From the NCBI RefSeq assembly GCF_025685415.1, contig NZ_JAGSYB010000001.1, positions 3,162,001 to 3,226,000 on the forward strand: a DNA stretch of 64,000 nt. The letters run 5' to 3'. Numbering within the stretch: the stretch's first letter is position 1; each line of letters opens with the position of its first letter. The translations under genes were made by a program, and so were the position numbers. Origin of the DNA: Terriglobus aquaticus (GTDB lineage: Bacteria > Acidobacteriota > Terriglobia > Terriglobales > Acidobacteriaceae). Positions 53,735-62,052 of this stretch are shown here, piece after piece. The notes beneath the pieces were generated by a model. It made no database searches. It was not told the origin of the DNA and saw nothing but the letters and a program-made list of their open reading frames with translations.

Positions 53735-55231
53735 TTGGCAGCAGCAATTGGGATCGCCACCGCCGATCCCATTCATACCCGCGTGCTCGATGCAGCGGTG
53801 ATACACATTGGGTTTACTCCTCTTGTCTTGGATCCGTCTCACACGTTTGCCAGCATGGAAGAGACTCGGGTCGAGTTGATCCTGGCGGAAACGGAGGTCG
53901 CCTCGCGGCTGATGCGCGAAATGCAGCGCAACCGAAAGGCTGACGACCCATACCGGCCGGCGATCATCGCCATCGTGCCCAAGGCAGACGGCATTGTGGA
54001 ACAGGACACGCCCGCGCCGTACGACGGCGTGATGATTCTGCCGCAGCCGCCCGCACAGATCGCTGCACAGTTGAGCGTGGCCGTGTACGCCCACCGTGCC
54101 TTTGCGCAGCGATTTGAGAATGCAATGGACGAGTTGAAGCTGCACCGCCAGGTGTTTCACTCCGTCACCAGCGGCATCAGCGTGTCCAGCGCCACTGATC
54201 CCGATCTCCCACTCACTTACGTCAACCCGTCGTTTGAGGTGCTGACCGGGTACAGCCTGGAAGAGTCCATTGGCAAGAACTGCCGCTTCCTGCAGGGCGA
54301 TGAGCGGAATCAGCCGGGCCTGGTGCTGGTGCGTGAGGCCATCGCGGAACAGCGGGAAACCAAGGTCGTCCTGCGCAACTTCCGCAAGGACGGCACGCCA
54401 TTCTGGAATGAGCTGTCCTTGTCGCCCATCCGCGATCGCGAAGGCAAGGTGACTCATTTCGTCGGCATCCAGACGGATGTGACTGCGCGCGTGGAGTTCG
54501 AAGCGGCCCTGCGCGAAAGTGAGAAGCTGGCCGTGGCTGGCCGGCTTGCCGCGTCCATTGCGCACGAGATCAACAATCCGCTGGAGAGTGTGACCAACCT
54601 GGTCTACCTGGCCGAGCGCAGCGACAGCCTGGACGAATCAAAGCGCTACCTGAATCAGGTGGATAGCGAACTTCGCCGGATCAACCTGATCACCGCGCAG
54701 TCGCTTCGCTTCACACGGCAAAGCACACATCCGCAGGCCGTTCTGCTGCAGGAGCTGGTGGACGTGACGCTGGACCTGTCGAAGGCGCGCATCCAGGCGG
54801 CGAATGTGACTGTAGAACGCCGCGCGCAGTCGCATCGCCACATCGTCTGCATGGAAAGCGAGATCCGGCAGGTGGTTCACAACCTGGTGCGCAACTCAGT
54901 GGATGCGATGAAGAACCGGGGCGGCGGACGACTGTTCGTGCGCACTGCGGAAACCACCCACGAGGGAACACCGGGCGTCGTGCTGACGGTGGCGGATCAG
55001 GGCGGAGGCATTCCCGGGAAGGACCTGAACGAGATCTATCGACCGTTCTTCAGCACCAAGGGAAACCAGGGCACCGGCCTCGGCCTTTGGATCAGCAGTG
55101 AGATCGTGCAACGGCACCACGGCCACATTCAGGTGCGAAGCTGCACCGAGGGCAGGTTCCAGGGCACGGTCTTCCGCGTCTTTCTGCCGTTCCAGGGTGT
55201 GGCAGCCGGCGAGTCCCCGCGCAAGGGCTAA
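53735..55231 (+). CDS. Blue-light LOV-domain histidine kinase with degenerate receiver-like N-terminus
   Basis: About 498 residues. The N-terminal ~120 residues look like a receiver domain (IATADPIHTRVL; VELILAETE; GVMILPQPPAQ) in which the acceptor Asp is Glu52 and the usual Lys is Gln. Residues ~140-255 form a PAS/LOV domain with SIGKNCRFLQGD (photoadduct Cys183, codon 54281-54283), NFRKDGTPFWNELS and FVGIQTDVT. Then the H-box SIAHEINNPLES (His277), N box HNLVRNSVDAM, G1 DQGGGIP and G2 GTGLGLWI. By family it binds flavin and autophosphorylates in response to blue light. TTG 53735, after AGGTG, is preferred; TTG 53702 is in frame. No response regulator gene is adjacent. Confidence 0.88.
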   Translation: MAAAIGIATADPIHTRVLDAAVIHIGFTPLVLDPSHTFASMEETRVELILAETEVASRLMREMQRNRKADDPYRPAIIAIVPKADGIVEQDTPAPYDGVMILPQPPAQIAAQLSVAVYAHRAFAQRFENAMDELKLHRQVFHSVTSGISVSSATDPDLPLTYVNPSFEVLTGYSLEESIGKNCRFLQGDERNQPGLVLVREAIAEQRETKVVLRNFRKDGTPFWNELSLSPIRDREGKVTHFVGIQTDVTARVEFEAALRESEKLAVAGRLAASIAHEINNPLESVTNLVYLAERSDSLDESKRYLNQVDSELRRINLITAQSLRFTRQSTHPQAVLLQELVDVTLDLSKARIQAANVTVERRAQSHRHIVCMESEIRQVVHNLVRNSVDAMKNRGGGRLFVRTAETTHEGTPGVVLTVADQGGGIPGKDLNEIYRPFFSTKGNQGTGLGLWISSEIVQRHHGHIQVRSCTEGRFQGTVFRVFLPFQGVAAGESPRKG

Positions 55232-55306
55232 GTCCACCTTAAAAGCCGCCGATCCGGTGTAGCCGCATCGGCTGTTGGTTCGCGCGACCGTGTACCCTGT
55301 CTGCCT

Positions 55307-56737
55307 ATGGCGAAGGCGGATGACGCAGCGGTTCTGTCCATTGCGGGGCATGAGGTTCGGATCACCAACCCGGGAAAGCCGTACTTTTCGCGCGAGGCGC
55401 AACTCTCCAAGTTGCAACTCGTCGAGTTCTACCTGAGCGTTGCGGGTGGGGCTGGATCAGGCGCACTCGGCGGCGTGTTTGAGCGGCCATTTGTGCTGAA
55501 GCGCTTCGTCAACGGGGCGCACGAGGAGCCGTTCTACCAGAAGCGCGCGCCCGACAACCTGCCGCCGTACGTGCGGACTGTGACCCTGCATTTCCCGTCA
55601 GGCCGTACCGCGGACGAGGTCGTGATCGACAATGCCGCCGCGCTGGCCTGGGCGGTCAATCTTGGCTGCATCGAACTGCACCCGCACCCGGTGCGCGTGG
55701 CCGACCTGGACCACCCCGACGAGCTCCGCATCGACCTGGACCCCGGCCCAGGCGTGGGCTGGAACGCGGTGCGATCCGTCGCCAGGGTCGTGAAGTCGGT
55801 GATGGACGAGGCCGGCCTGCGCGCCTGGCCCAAGACCAGCGGATCGCGCGGCATGCACGTGAATGTGCGCATCGAGCCTCGCTGGGGCTTCACCGAGGTG
55901 CGCCGCGCCGCCCTTGCGGTGGCACGCGAGGTGGAGCGCCGCGCACCGGAGATCGCCAGCAGCAAATGGTGGAAGGAAGAACGCCACGGCGTCTTCCTGG
56001 ACTACAACCAGAATGCCAAGGACCGCACCACATGCTCGGCGTATTCGGTGAGGCCGCTGCCAGACGCGCGAGTGTCGACCCCGCTGCACTGGGACGAGGT
56101 GATGACCTGCGACCCCGCCGCGTTCACGGTGTTCACCGTTCCGGAGCGCTTTGCGTCGCAAAGCGACCCGCACGCGGCCATGAACCAACACGCGGGATCG
56201 TTGGAGCCGCTGCTCGCCATGGCCGAGCGCGACGAAGCGAACGGTATTGGCGACGCACCCTGGCCGCCGCACTTCAAGAAGATGGAGGGCGAGCCCGCGC
56301 GCGTGCAGCCCTCCAAAGCGCGCAGCGTCGGCGCGAAGTCCGCCCCGAAGAAAGCAGCTAAGAAGAAGGCCTCTGCCGATGAAGAGACAGCGAACGGCGA
56401 GAGCGAAGAAGCCGTCACAGAAGGCGCGGACGGCAGCAACGCGCCGCCAAAGCCGACCGGCCGCCGCCAATCGAAGATGCCGCTCATCAGCATCGGCCAG
56501 GGTCAGGTTCGCGCCGAGGTGGAAGCAGGGCTGGAGCGTTGGAAGGCGCGTCATCCGCAAGCTGCGGCGCTGCTTGCCGAGGACGACATCCTGCTGGACC
56601 GCATGCGCGGCAGTGCGTATGTCTGGTACCGCATCCGGGTTAACCTGCGACACATTCCAGAAGCGGAGCGACCCCCACAGGAGACGCTCGATCCGGATGA
56701 CGACCCCACCCGCAAATGGCGCGAGAGCGAGGGTTGA
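55307..56737 (+). CDS. LigD-type (archaeo-eukaryotic) DNA polymerase/primase domain protein with extra C-terminal domain
   Basis: 476 residues. The polymerase domain (~10-300) has RIDLDPGPG with the metal-binding Asp pair, WPKTSGSRGMHVNV, and DYNQNAKDRT, as in LigD PolDom enzymes of bacterial non-homologous end joining. There is no ligase or phosphoesterase part in the protein, and no ku gene in the window. A basic Lys/Ala linker (AKKAAKKK) and acidic stretch (~330-380) lead to a C-terminal ~85 residues (MPLISIGQGQVRAEVEAGLER; RMRGSAYVWYRIRVNLR) that I cannot assign. It follows the kinase gene by 75 bp. Confidence 0.88.
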   Translation: MAKADDAAVLSIAGHEVRITNPGKPYFSREAQLSKLQLVEFYLSVAGGAGSGALGGVFERPFVLKRFVNGAHEEPFYQKRAPDNLPPYVRTVTLHFPSGRTADEVVIDNAAALAWAVNLGCIELHPHPVRVADLDHPDELRIDLDPGPGVGWNAVRSVARVVKSVMDEAGLRAWPKTSGSRGMHVNVRIEPRWGFTEVRRAALAVAREVERRAPEIASSKWWKEERHGVFLDYNQNAKDRTTCSAYSVRPLPDARVSTPLHWDEVMTCDPAAFTVFTVPERFASQSDPHAAMNQHAGSLEPLLAMAERDEANGIGDAPWPPHFKKMEGEPARVQPSKARSVGAKSAPKKAAKKKASADEETANGESEEAVTEGADGSNAPPKPTGRRQSKMPLISIGQGQVRAEVEAGLERWKARHPQAAALLAEDDILLDRMRGSAYVWYRIRVNLRHIPEAERPPQETLDPDDDPTRKWRESEG

Positions 56738-56750
56738 GGCGCAGCGGCGA

Positions 56751-56846
56751 CTACGCCGCCGACTCTGTCGATGCGCAGCGGGTCGCAACCACGCAGGGGC
56801 AAAAGATCATGGCGAGGTAGCTGAGAACAACAAGGCAGTCGTGCAT
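56751..56846 (-). CDS. 31-residue Cys-rich membrane peptide
   Basis: ATG 56846 to TAG 56751 encodes 31 residues: one hydrophobic segment (CLVVLSYLAMIFCPCVV) and four cysteines (4, 16, 18, 24). AAAGGAA sits ~8 nt before the ATG, a good ribosome binding site. It is downstream of the 31-residue peptide gene at 56927-57022, 80 bp away, on the same strand. I do not recognise either; short single-span hydrophobic peptides of this kind include small membrane regulators and type I toxins. Confidence 0.5.
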   Translation of the reverse strand: MHDCLVVLSYLAMIFCPCVVATRCASTESAA

Positions 56847-56926
56847 GGGATTGGTTCCTTTCAGTTCGGTGTGCGTGAGAGAGGCGGCCGTCGTTACAGC
56901 AAAGGCCGGCAAACGATCGAGCTGTG

Positions 56927-57022
56927 TCAGGCTGCTTCCACCAGCGGCCGGCGCAGCGTGAGAACCAGCATGGGAGCGGTGACGGCGGCAGAAAAGATAG
57001 CAAGTGCGATCAGGTTGAGCAT
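56927..57022 (-). CDS. 31-residue membrane peptide
   Basis: ATG 57022 to TGA 56927 encodes 31 residues: a hydrophobic segment (LNLIALAIFSAAVTAPMLVL) followed by a basic end (TLRRPLVEAA). GGAGGG lies 6-7 nt before the ATG, one of the strongest ribosome binding sites in the window. It precedes the other 31-residue peptide gene on the same strand. No homolog is recognised. Confidence 0.55.
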   Translation of the reverse strand: MLNLIALAIFSAAVTAPMLVLTLRRPLVEAA

Positions 57023-57202
57023 GGTGTTCCCTCCGGTGTGCCGGGCGGTTCGGCCCGCTGACATTCACACCATCGCCGCTTTGCCGCGCGTGGCACATTG
57101 CACGATTGAGCGTCGGCCGAAGCCTTCCGGGCACGTGCTCCGCGACAGGTGCCAGCCGCGCTGCCACGATCCTGTCAGGCCTTTGTGCTACAACGGGACG
57201 AA

Positions 57203-57556
57203 ATGACCGACGCCGCGACACAGCCCACCATCTTTGCCCGCATCGTGCGCGGCGAGGTGCCCTGCAACAAGGTGTACGAAGATGAAACGTGCCTCGCGTT
57301 TCACGACGTTTCCCCCGTCGCCCCGGTGCATGTGCTCGTGATCCCGAAGGCGCCGGTGGAGTCGCTGGGCCACATCGATGGCTCGCACGAGGCCATGCTT
57401 GGCCACTTGCTGATGAAGGCCGGCGAGATCGGTCAGCAGCTTTGCCCGGACGGCTTCCGCGTAGTCGCGAACACCGGAAGCGATGGCGGCCAGACGGTCG
57501 CGCACCTGCACCTCCACATCCTTGGCGGACGCGCGATGGGCTGGCCCCCGGGCTAG
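57203..57556 (+). CDS. HIT (histidine triad) nucleotide-binding protein, HinT-like
   Basis: 117 residues from ATG 57203; an upstream in-frame start would add residues from the minus-strand peptide region. Motifs: IFARIVRGEVPCNKVYEDE, HVLVIPK and the triad HLHLHIL. The family hydrolyses nucleoside phosphoramidates and similar; physiological role varies. Convergent with moaB, only 10 bp between stops. Confidence 0.92.
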   Translation: MTDAATQPTIFARIVRGEVPCNKVYEDETCLAFHDVSPVAPVHVLVIPKAPVESLGHIDGSHEAMLGHLLMKAGEIGQQLCPDGFRVVANTGSDGGQTVAHLHLHILGGRAMGWPPG

Positions 57557-57566
57557 ACCGGCCGCT

Positions 57567-58121
57567 CTACTCCTCCAGGCGCGGTATCAGCACAGCCAGG
57601 TTGCAGTTGCCGCTGCCCGGCGCGAACAGGTGCGACAGGATGTCGTCCCAGGCATCGCGAACAGCTCCGTTCGACCCCGGCAGAGCGAACAGGTAGGTGT
57701 TCTCTGCCACGCCGCCCAGGGCGCGCGACTGGATCGCGGCCAGGCCGATTTTGCGAAAACTGAGCGCGCGAAACACTTCACCAAACCCGGGCAGCTCCTT
57801 GGTCAGCACCGCGCGAAATGCCTCGGGCGTTACGTCGCGGCCGGTCACGCCGGTGCCGCCCGTGCTCACCACCACGTGGATGCGGGGATGGGCGATCCAC
57901 TCGCGCAACTGTGCGGAGATCGCCACCGCATCGTCCCGCAGCAGGGCGCGCGCAACCGCCTGGTGCCCGGCCGCGCGAATGCGGTCGGCCAGGATGTCTC
58001 CGCTGCTGTCCGTCTCTGCGGCGCGGGTGTCGCTCACCGTCAGCACGGCGAATCCCAGGGAGGCCGGCACGGTGTCGTCGGCAGCGGGAGCGGCGGGGGC
58101 GAGCGGTGTGGGATCGGCCAT
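57567..58121 (-). CDS. moaB: Molybdenum cofactor biosynthesis protein MoaB/MogA-type
   Basis: 184 residues. The molybdopterin-binding fold is shown by VLTVSDTR, VVVSTGGTGVTGRDVTPEA and ALPGSNGAVRDAWDDIL. By family it adenylylates molybdopterin or helps insert molybdenum; MoaB and MogA cannot be told apart here. N-terminal ~20 Ala/Pro-rich residues are extra. No other moa gene is near. It is divergent from yajC with 77 bp between starts. Confidence 0.92.
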   Translation of the reverse strand: MADPTPLAPAAPAADDTVPASLGFAVLTVSDTRAAETDSSGDILADRIRAAGHQAVARALLRDDAVAISAQLREWIAHPRIHVVVSTGGTGVTGRDVTPEAFRAVLTKELPGFGEVFRALSFRKIGLAAIQSRALGGVAENTYLFALPGSNGAVRDAWDDILSHLFAPGSGNCNLAVLIPRLEE

Positions 58122-58198
58122 GGCAGTTAGAATAGAGCGATCCCACTTCGGGGCGCGTTGCCGCTTGTCAGCCGCGTCTTTTCAGGACGGAACGTTTC

Positions 58199-58510
58199 GT
58201 GTCACCTTTCGCACTTCTGCTTCTTCAGGCGTCCGGCTTCGGCGGACTCAGTCTCCTCCTCCCGGTGGTCCTCATCGGCTTTGTGCTGCTGACCGCTATT
58301 CCGCAACAGCGCAAGCAAAAGGCGTGGAACGAGATGCTGACCAAGCTGAAGAGCGGTGATCGCGTGACCACCAACGGCGGCATCCGCGGCCAGATCGTCA
58401 GCCTCAAGGACGATTCGGTGATCGTCCGCGTGCAGCCCGACGGCGTAAAGCTGGAGTTCGTGAAATCCGCCATTGCCAGCGTGACCACTGAAGAGGACGC
58501 ATCGGCTTAG
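58199..58510 (+). CDS. yajC: Sec translocon accessory protein YajC
   Basis: 103 residues. GTG 58199 is preceded by AGGACGG. One membrane helix (SLLLPVVLIGFVLLTAIP) is followed by the conserved basic stretch QQRKQKAWNEML and the cytoplasmic part LKSGDRVTTNGGIRGQIV. It associates with SecDF-YidC at the inner membrane. It is the first gene of the yajC-secD-secF run; 197 bp separate it from secD, which is longer than usual. Confidence 0.93.
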   Translation: MSPFALLLLQASGFGGLSLLLPVVLIGFVLLTAIPQQRKQKAWNEMLTKLKSGDRVTTNGGIRGQIVSLKDDSVIVRVQPDGVKLEFVKSAIASVTTEEDASA

Positions 58511-58707
58511 CTGGTTCCACGCAGAAGATGGTTCCGCCCGGGTTGCCTCGCTCTTGCTAAAATGTTGCGGTACAACGCCTGTGGGTGCGGTTGCGCTCAC
58601 GTGCGTTCCCGGCAACATCTCGGGATCATTTCGGCCTCCGGGAACGGACGGCACCAGAAAAGACGCGCGGAGGCGGCCAAACCGGTCCCACGAGCGCGAA
58701 CAGGGCC

Positions 58708-60294
58708 ATGCAGACCAATCTCCGCGGCAAAGTTGTCGCTATCATCGCTGTTCTTCTCGTCTTTCTGTACGGCATCTTTGGCATTCCGCACGGCAGCCTG
58801 AAACAGACCCTCACCGATCGCATCCACCTGGGTTTGGATCTGCGCGGCGGCACCCACCTGGTGCTGCAGGTGCACACGGATGAGGCCATCGCGGCGCAGA
58901 GTGACTCTGACCAGCAGCGCCTGCAGCTTTCGCTGAAAGACATAGCTCCGGCCGCGACCGTAACCAAGCCCGACGCGAAGCAGCCCGTGCTCGTGGTCAA
59001 CAACGTGCCTGCCGACAAGAGCAAGGCCGTCGATGACCTGATCACCGGCAACACCTACGGCGACTACGACGTTTCCAGCCAGCAGGGCGGCTTCAAGCTG
59101 GCAATGAAGCAGTCGGCCATCAAGGCGCTGCGCGAGCGCACGCTCGACACCAGCATCGAAACCATCCGCGGCCGCGTCGACTCGCTCGGCGTTTCCGAGC
59201 CCGTGATCCAGAAGTATGGTCTTGGCGAAGACCAGATTCTCGTCGAACTGCCCGGCGTCTCGGACATCGACCAGGTCCGCCGCATCGTGCAGTCCACCGC
59301 GCGGCTTGAGATCCACGAGGTCCTCGGCACGCAGGGTCAGGCGCCGAGCTACAACACCAAGGAAGAGGCGGACGCTGCCGCGATCGGCCAGGACGCCGTG
59401 GTGCTGCAGGGCGGCAACAACGGCGACGACACCAAGTGGTGGGTGCTGCGCCGCATCCCCATCGTGCAGGGGCCTGACTTCCGCGACGCCCGCCCCAGCA
59501 AGGACGAGGCTGGTCGCGACGACGTTTCGTTCAACCTGACCACCGCCGCCGGCGACCGCTTCTATGACTACACCAGCGCCAACATCGGCAAGTACATGGC
59601 CATCGTGCTGGACAACAAGGTGAAGGAAGTCGCCAGCATCAACGGCTCCATCCGCGACAACGGCCAGATCTCCGGTGGCTTCACGCGCCAGGCCGCCAAC
59701 GATCTTTCGCTCATGCTGCGCACGGGTTCCCTGCCCGCCTCCATCACCTACCTTGAGGCGCACTCCGTCGGGCCGTCGCTTGGCGCGTCGTCCATCCGAC
59801 AGGGCGTGATCGCGGCCGTGGTCGGCATGCTGGCCGTCATGGTTTTCATGCTCGTCTACTACCGCGGCGCGGGCATCAACGCCGATCTTGCCCTGGTCCT
59901 GAACCTGGTTATCCTGCTGGGCTTCATGGGCTTCTTCCATGCCACGCTCACGCTGCCCGGCATCGCCGGCGTGATCCTGACCATCGGTATGGGCGTCGAC
60001 TCCAACGTGCTCATCTTTGAGCGCATCCGCGAAGAGATGCGTGCCGGCAAGAACGCCGCGGCCTCGGTCGGCAACGGCTTCAATCACGCCTGGGTCACCA
60101 TCCTGGACACGCACGTGACCACGCTGGTTTCGGCGTTCATCCTGTTCTTCGTGGGCACGGGACCGGTGAAGGGATTCGCGATCACGCTTGCATTTGGCTT
60201 GTTGGCCAATCTGTTTACTGCAGTCTTCGTTTCGCGCGTCATCTTTGACGGCGTGCTCAGCCGCAAGCAGCGCGGCGAAGCTCTGTCGATTTAG
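58708..60294 (+). CDS. secD: Protein translocase subunit SecD
   Basis: 528 residues. ATG 58708 is chosen (CAGGG 4 nt before); the frame is open back to 58585 but the sequence there is not SecD-like. The N-terminus LGLDLRGGTHLVLQV is the D1 signature; the large periplasmic P1 domain (~30-370) has SVSADL-type neighbours replaced here by GRVDSLGVSEPVIQKYG. Six-helix bundle at ~380-525 with GVDSNVLIFERIREE. It uses the proton gradient to help release exported proteins. secF follows after 124 bp. Confidence 0.95.
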   Translation: MQTNLRGKVVAIIAVLLVFLYGIFGIPHGSLKQTLTDRIHLGLDLRGGTHLVLQVHTDEAIAAQSDSDQQRLQLSLKDIAPAATVTKPDAKQPVLVVNNVPADKSKAVDDLITGNTYGDYDVSSQQGGFKLAMKQSAIKALRERTLDTSIETIRGRVDSLGVSEPVIQKYGLGEDQILVELPGVSDIDQVRRIVQSTARLEIHEVLGTQGQAPSYNTKEEADAAAIGQDAVVLQGGNNGDDTKWWVLRRIPIVQGPDFRDARPSKDEAGRDDVSFNLTTAAGDRFYDYTSANIGKYMAIVLDNKVKEVASINGSIRDNGQISGGFTRQAANDLSLMLRTGSLPASITYLEAHSVGPSLGASSIRQGVIAAVVGMLAVMVFMLVYYRGAGINADLALVLNLVILLGFMGFFHATLTLPGIAGVILTIGMGVDSNVLIFERIREEMRAGKNAAASVGNGFNHAWVTILDTHVTTLVSAFILFFVGTGPVKGFAITLAFGLLANLFTAVFVSRVIFDGVLSRKQRGEALSI

Positions 60295-60368
60295 CGGAAC
60301 CTCTTCGAACGTGGGTGAGCACGCCCCACGTTCGCGCAGCTCACGTGGGTCTTCGCCACATCAGCCCA

Positions 60369-60391
60369 CCCCGCCGCAATGCGCGGCGGGG
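60369..60391. other. GC-rich hairpin between secD and secF
   Basis: Perfect 9-base arms CCCCGCCGC and complement with loop AATGC, 28 bp before the secF start. It has no T-tract, so it may be an mRNA-stabilising or processing element rather than a terminator. Speculative. Confidence 0.4.
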
Positions 60392-60418
60392 CGAGGGCAC
60401 CAAATTTAGGACACGGAC

Positions 60419-61366
60419 ATGGAACTCTTCCAGAACACAAACATCGACTGGCTCGGCAAGAAGTGGTACTTCCTCGGCTTCTCGCTCATCTTCTCCATCG
60501 CCGGCGTCTTCAGCATGCTCTTCTGGCACGGCGTGCCTAAGGGCATCGACTTCAAGGGCGGCACGCAGGTGCGCGTCTCGTTCCCGTCCGCGCCCAACGA
60601 GGACCACATGCGCCGCGCGATGGACGCTGCCGGCATTCACGATGCCAGCATCCAGCGGCTGAACGGCGACAACGGCTATGAAGCCGTCGTTACCCTGCCG
60701 CAGACGACCGACCAGGCCGCCATCGGCGCGCGTACTGCCGTCGAGCAGGCGTTGCAGAACGATTACCACGACAGCACCTTCAAGGTGCAGGACGCCTACA
60801 CCGTCGGCCCCACCGCCGGCGCGCAGCTCACGCGGCAGGCCGGCTGGGCCATCCTGTGGTCGCTCATCGGCATGCTCGTGTACCTGTGGTTCCGGTTCGA
60901 GTTCATCTATGGCGCCGCCGCCGTGATCGCCGTCTTCCACGACACGCTCATCACCATCGGCTTCTTCTCGCTCTTGAATACCGAGATCACGCTGACCGTG
61001 GTCGCCGCCATCCTCACGCTGGTCGGCTATTCCATGAACGACACCATCGTGGTCTTCGACCGCATCCGCGAAAATCTGCAGACCATGCGTCGCTCCACCT
61101 TGAGCGAGGTCGTGAACAAGAGCATCAACCAGACGCTGTCGCGAACCATCCTCACCTCGGGTCTCACCTTCCTCACTGTGCTTTCGCTGTTCCTCTTCGG
61201 CGGCGAGGTCCTGCACGGCTTCTCGTTGGCGCTGGTCATCGGCATCCTCATCGGCACGTACTCGTCGATCGCGGTCGCTGCGCCCATGCTGGTGGCGTGG
61301 ACCGACTGGCGCGCCAGCGAGGGCAAGCGCACGGCTCTGCCGGCCGCGAAGCGCGTAGCGGTCTAG
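60419..61366 (+). CDS. secF: Protein translocase subunit SecF
   Basis: 315 residues. The N-terminal helix is followed by GIDFKGGTQVRVSF (SecF signature), a shorter P1 domain (~50-130) and the membrane bundle with SMNDTIVVFDRIREN. It pairs with SecD. ACGGAC lies just before ATG 60419, so translation may depend on the secD message. An 18-bp-arm terminator follows. Confidence 0.95.
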   Translation: MELFQNTNIDWLGKKWYFLGFSLIFSIAGVFSMLFWHGVPKGIDFKGGTQVRVSFPSAPNEDHMRRAMDAAGIHDASIQRLNGDNGYEAVVTLPQTTDQAAIGARTAVEQALQNDYHDSTFKVQDAYTVGPTAGAQLTRQAGWAILWSLIGMLVYLWFRFEFIYGAAAVIAVFHDTLITIGFFSLLNTEITLTVVAAILTLVGYSMNDTIVVFDRIRENLQTMRRSTLSEVVNKSINQTLSRTILTSGLTFLTVLSLFLFGGEVLHGFSLALVIGILIGTYSSIAVAAPMLVAWTDWRASEGKRTALPAAKRVAV

Positions 61367-61400
61367 CCGGTCTCCTCCAGGCTCAGAAAGCCAGATCCAG

Positions 61401-61446
61401 AACGGCGCAGAGGTCACCTAGAGAACAGGGTGACCTCTGCGCCGTT
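61401..61446 (+). terminator. Terminator after secF
   Basis: Perfect 18-base arms (AACGGCGCAGAGGTCACC, 61401-61418, with its complement 61429-61446) around a 10-base loop, 34 bp after the secF stop. Confidence 0.75.
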
Positions 61447-62000
61447 TGCGTTGGAGAGAGCGTGAGGCCGAACGCTTCGCGCTGGACGGATTGCAGACGC
61501 GCTGGATGGACGCGACAGCATCCGTTCTGTTCTCAGACAGCCTCTCCGAAGTCGTCCGTTTCACGGGTGCGGCAGCTCACGACCTGATCCATACCGGTAT
61601 GGCGATTCCAACTGCTTCTAGAACGGCTTGCAGCGCCCGGTACCGTGGAAGCGAGCGGTCGCTGACTTGGGCATTCACCACTGCAACGCTTGCTTCTCGG
61701 TTGCAAGCACCGGTCCCCCCTTCAGTCTCTTCGACCGGCGCACTCCAGCGAGAAGACAAGGAAGAGCTGCTGCTTGGTGTGGACCCGCTTCGCGCGCGTG
61801 CGCAGTCGTCAGGAGAGTGGCCGACTCTAGAATCCCGTCGTTGTGACCTTGCCCACGTAGAACCGTGCTGCAGGAACAGACGTCGCGGGCGAAGCTCGCT
61901 ACACAAATGCGATCAGAGCGACAGATTGCCAGAGGCACTGACAGATGCCATGTCGCCCCTTCCCGCGAACTAAACCGAGCAGTTTGCATGGACTACCGGC
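61447..62000. other. Gene-less stretch
   Basis: 554 bp bounded by two strong hairpins. Frames of up to ~175 codons exist here, but they are Ser/Arg-rich with no ribosome binding site or family signal, so I do not call a gene. A 14-bp palindrome CCATACCGGTATGG lies at 61589-61602 and could be a binding site. Confidence 0.5.
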
Positions 62001-62038
62001 AAGAACGAAGGCCACCCGTACGGGTGGCCTTCGTTCTT
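62001..62038 (-). terminator. 38-bp perfect palindrome after the IPT/DUF11 gene
   Basis: The first 19 bases (AAGAACGAAGGCCACCCGT) are exactly complementary to the next 19, with no unpaired loop; 15 bp beyond the minus-strand stop codon. The AAGAACG/CGTTCTT ends give a short U-rich tail on the minus strand. Confidence 0.75.
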
Positions 62039-62052
62039 CGTGTTTGGTGGGT

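Noticed and set aside
58597-60114. Minus-strand frame of ~505 codons opposite secD
   Set aside because: Shadow of secD; composition (Asp/His/Ala/Val-rich) has no recognisable family.
61446-61973. Plus-strand frame of 175 codons after secF
   Set aside because: Starts inside the secF terminator, lacks a ribosome binding site and has scrambled, Ser/Arg/Ala-rich composition.
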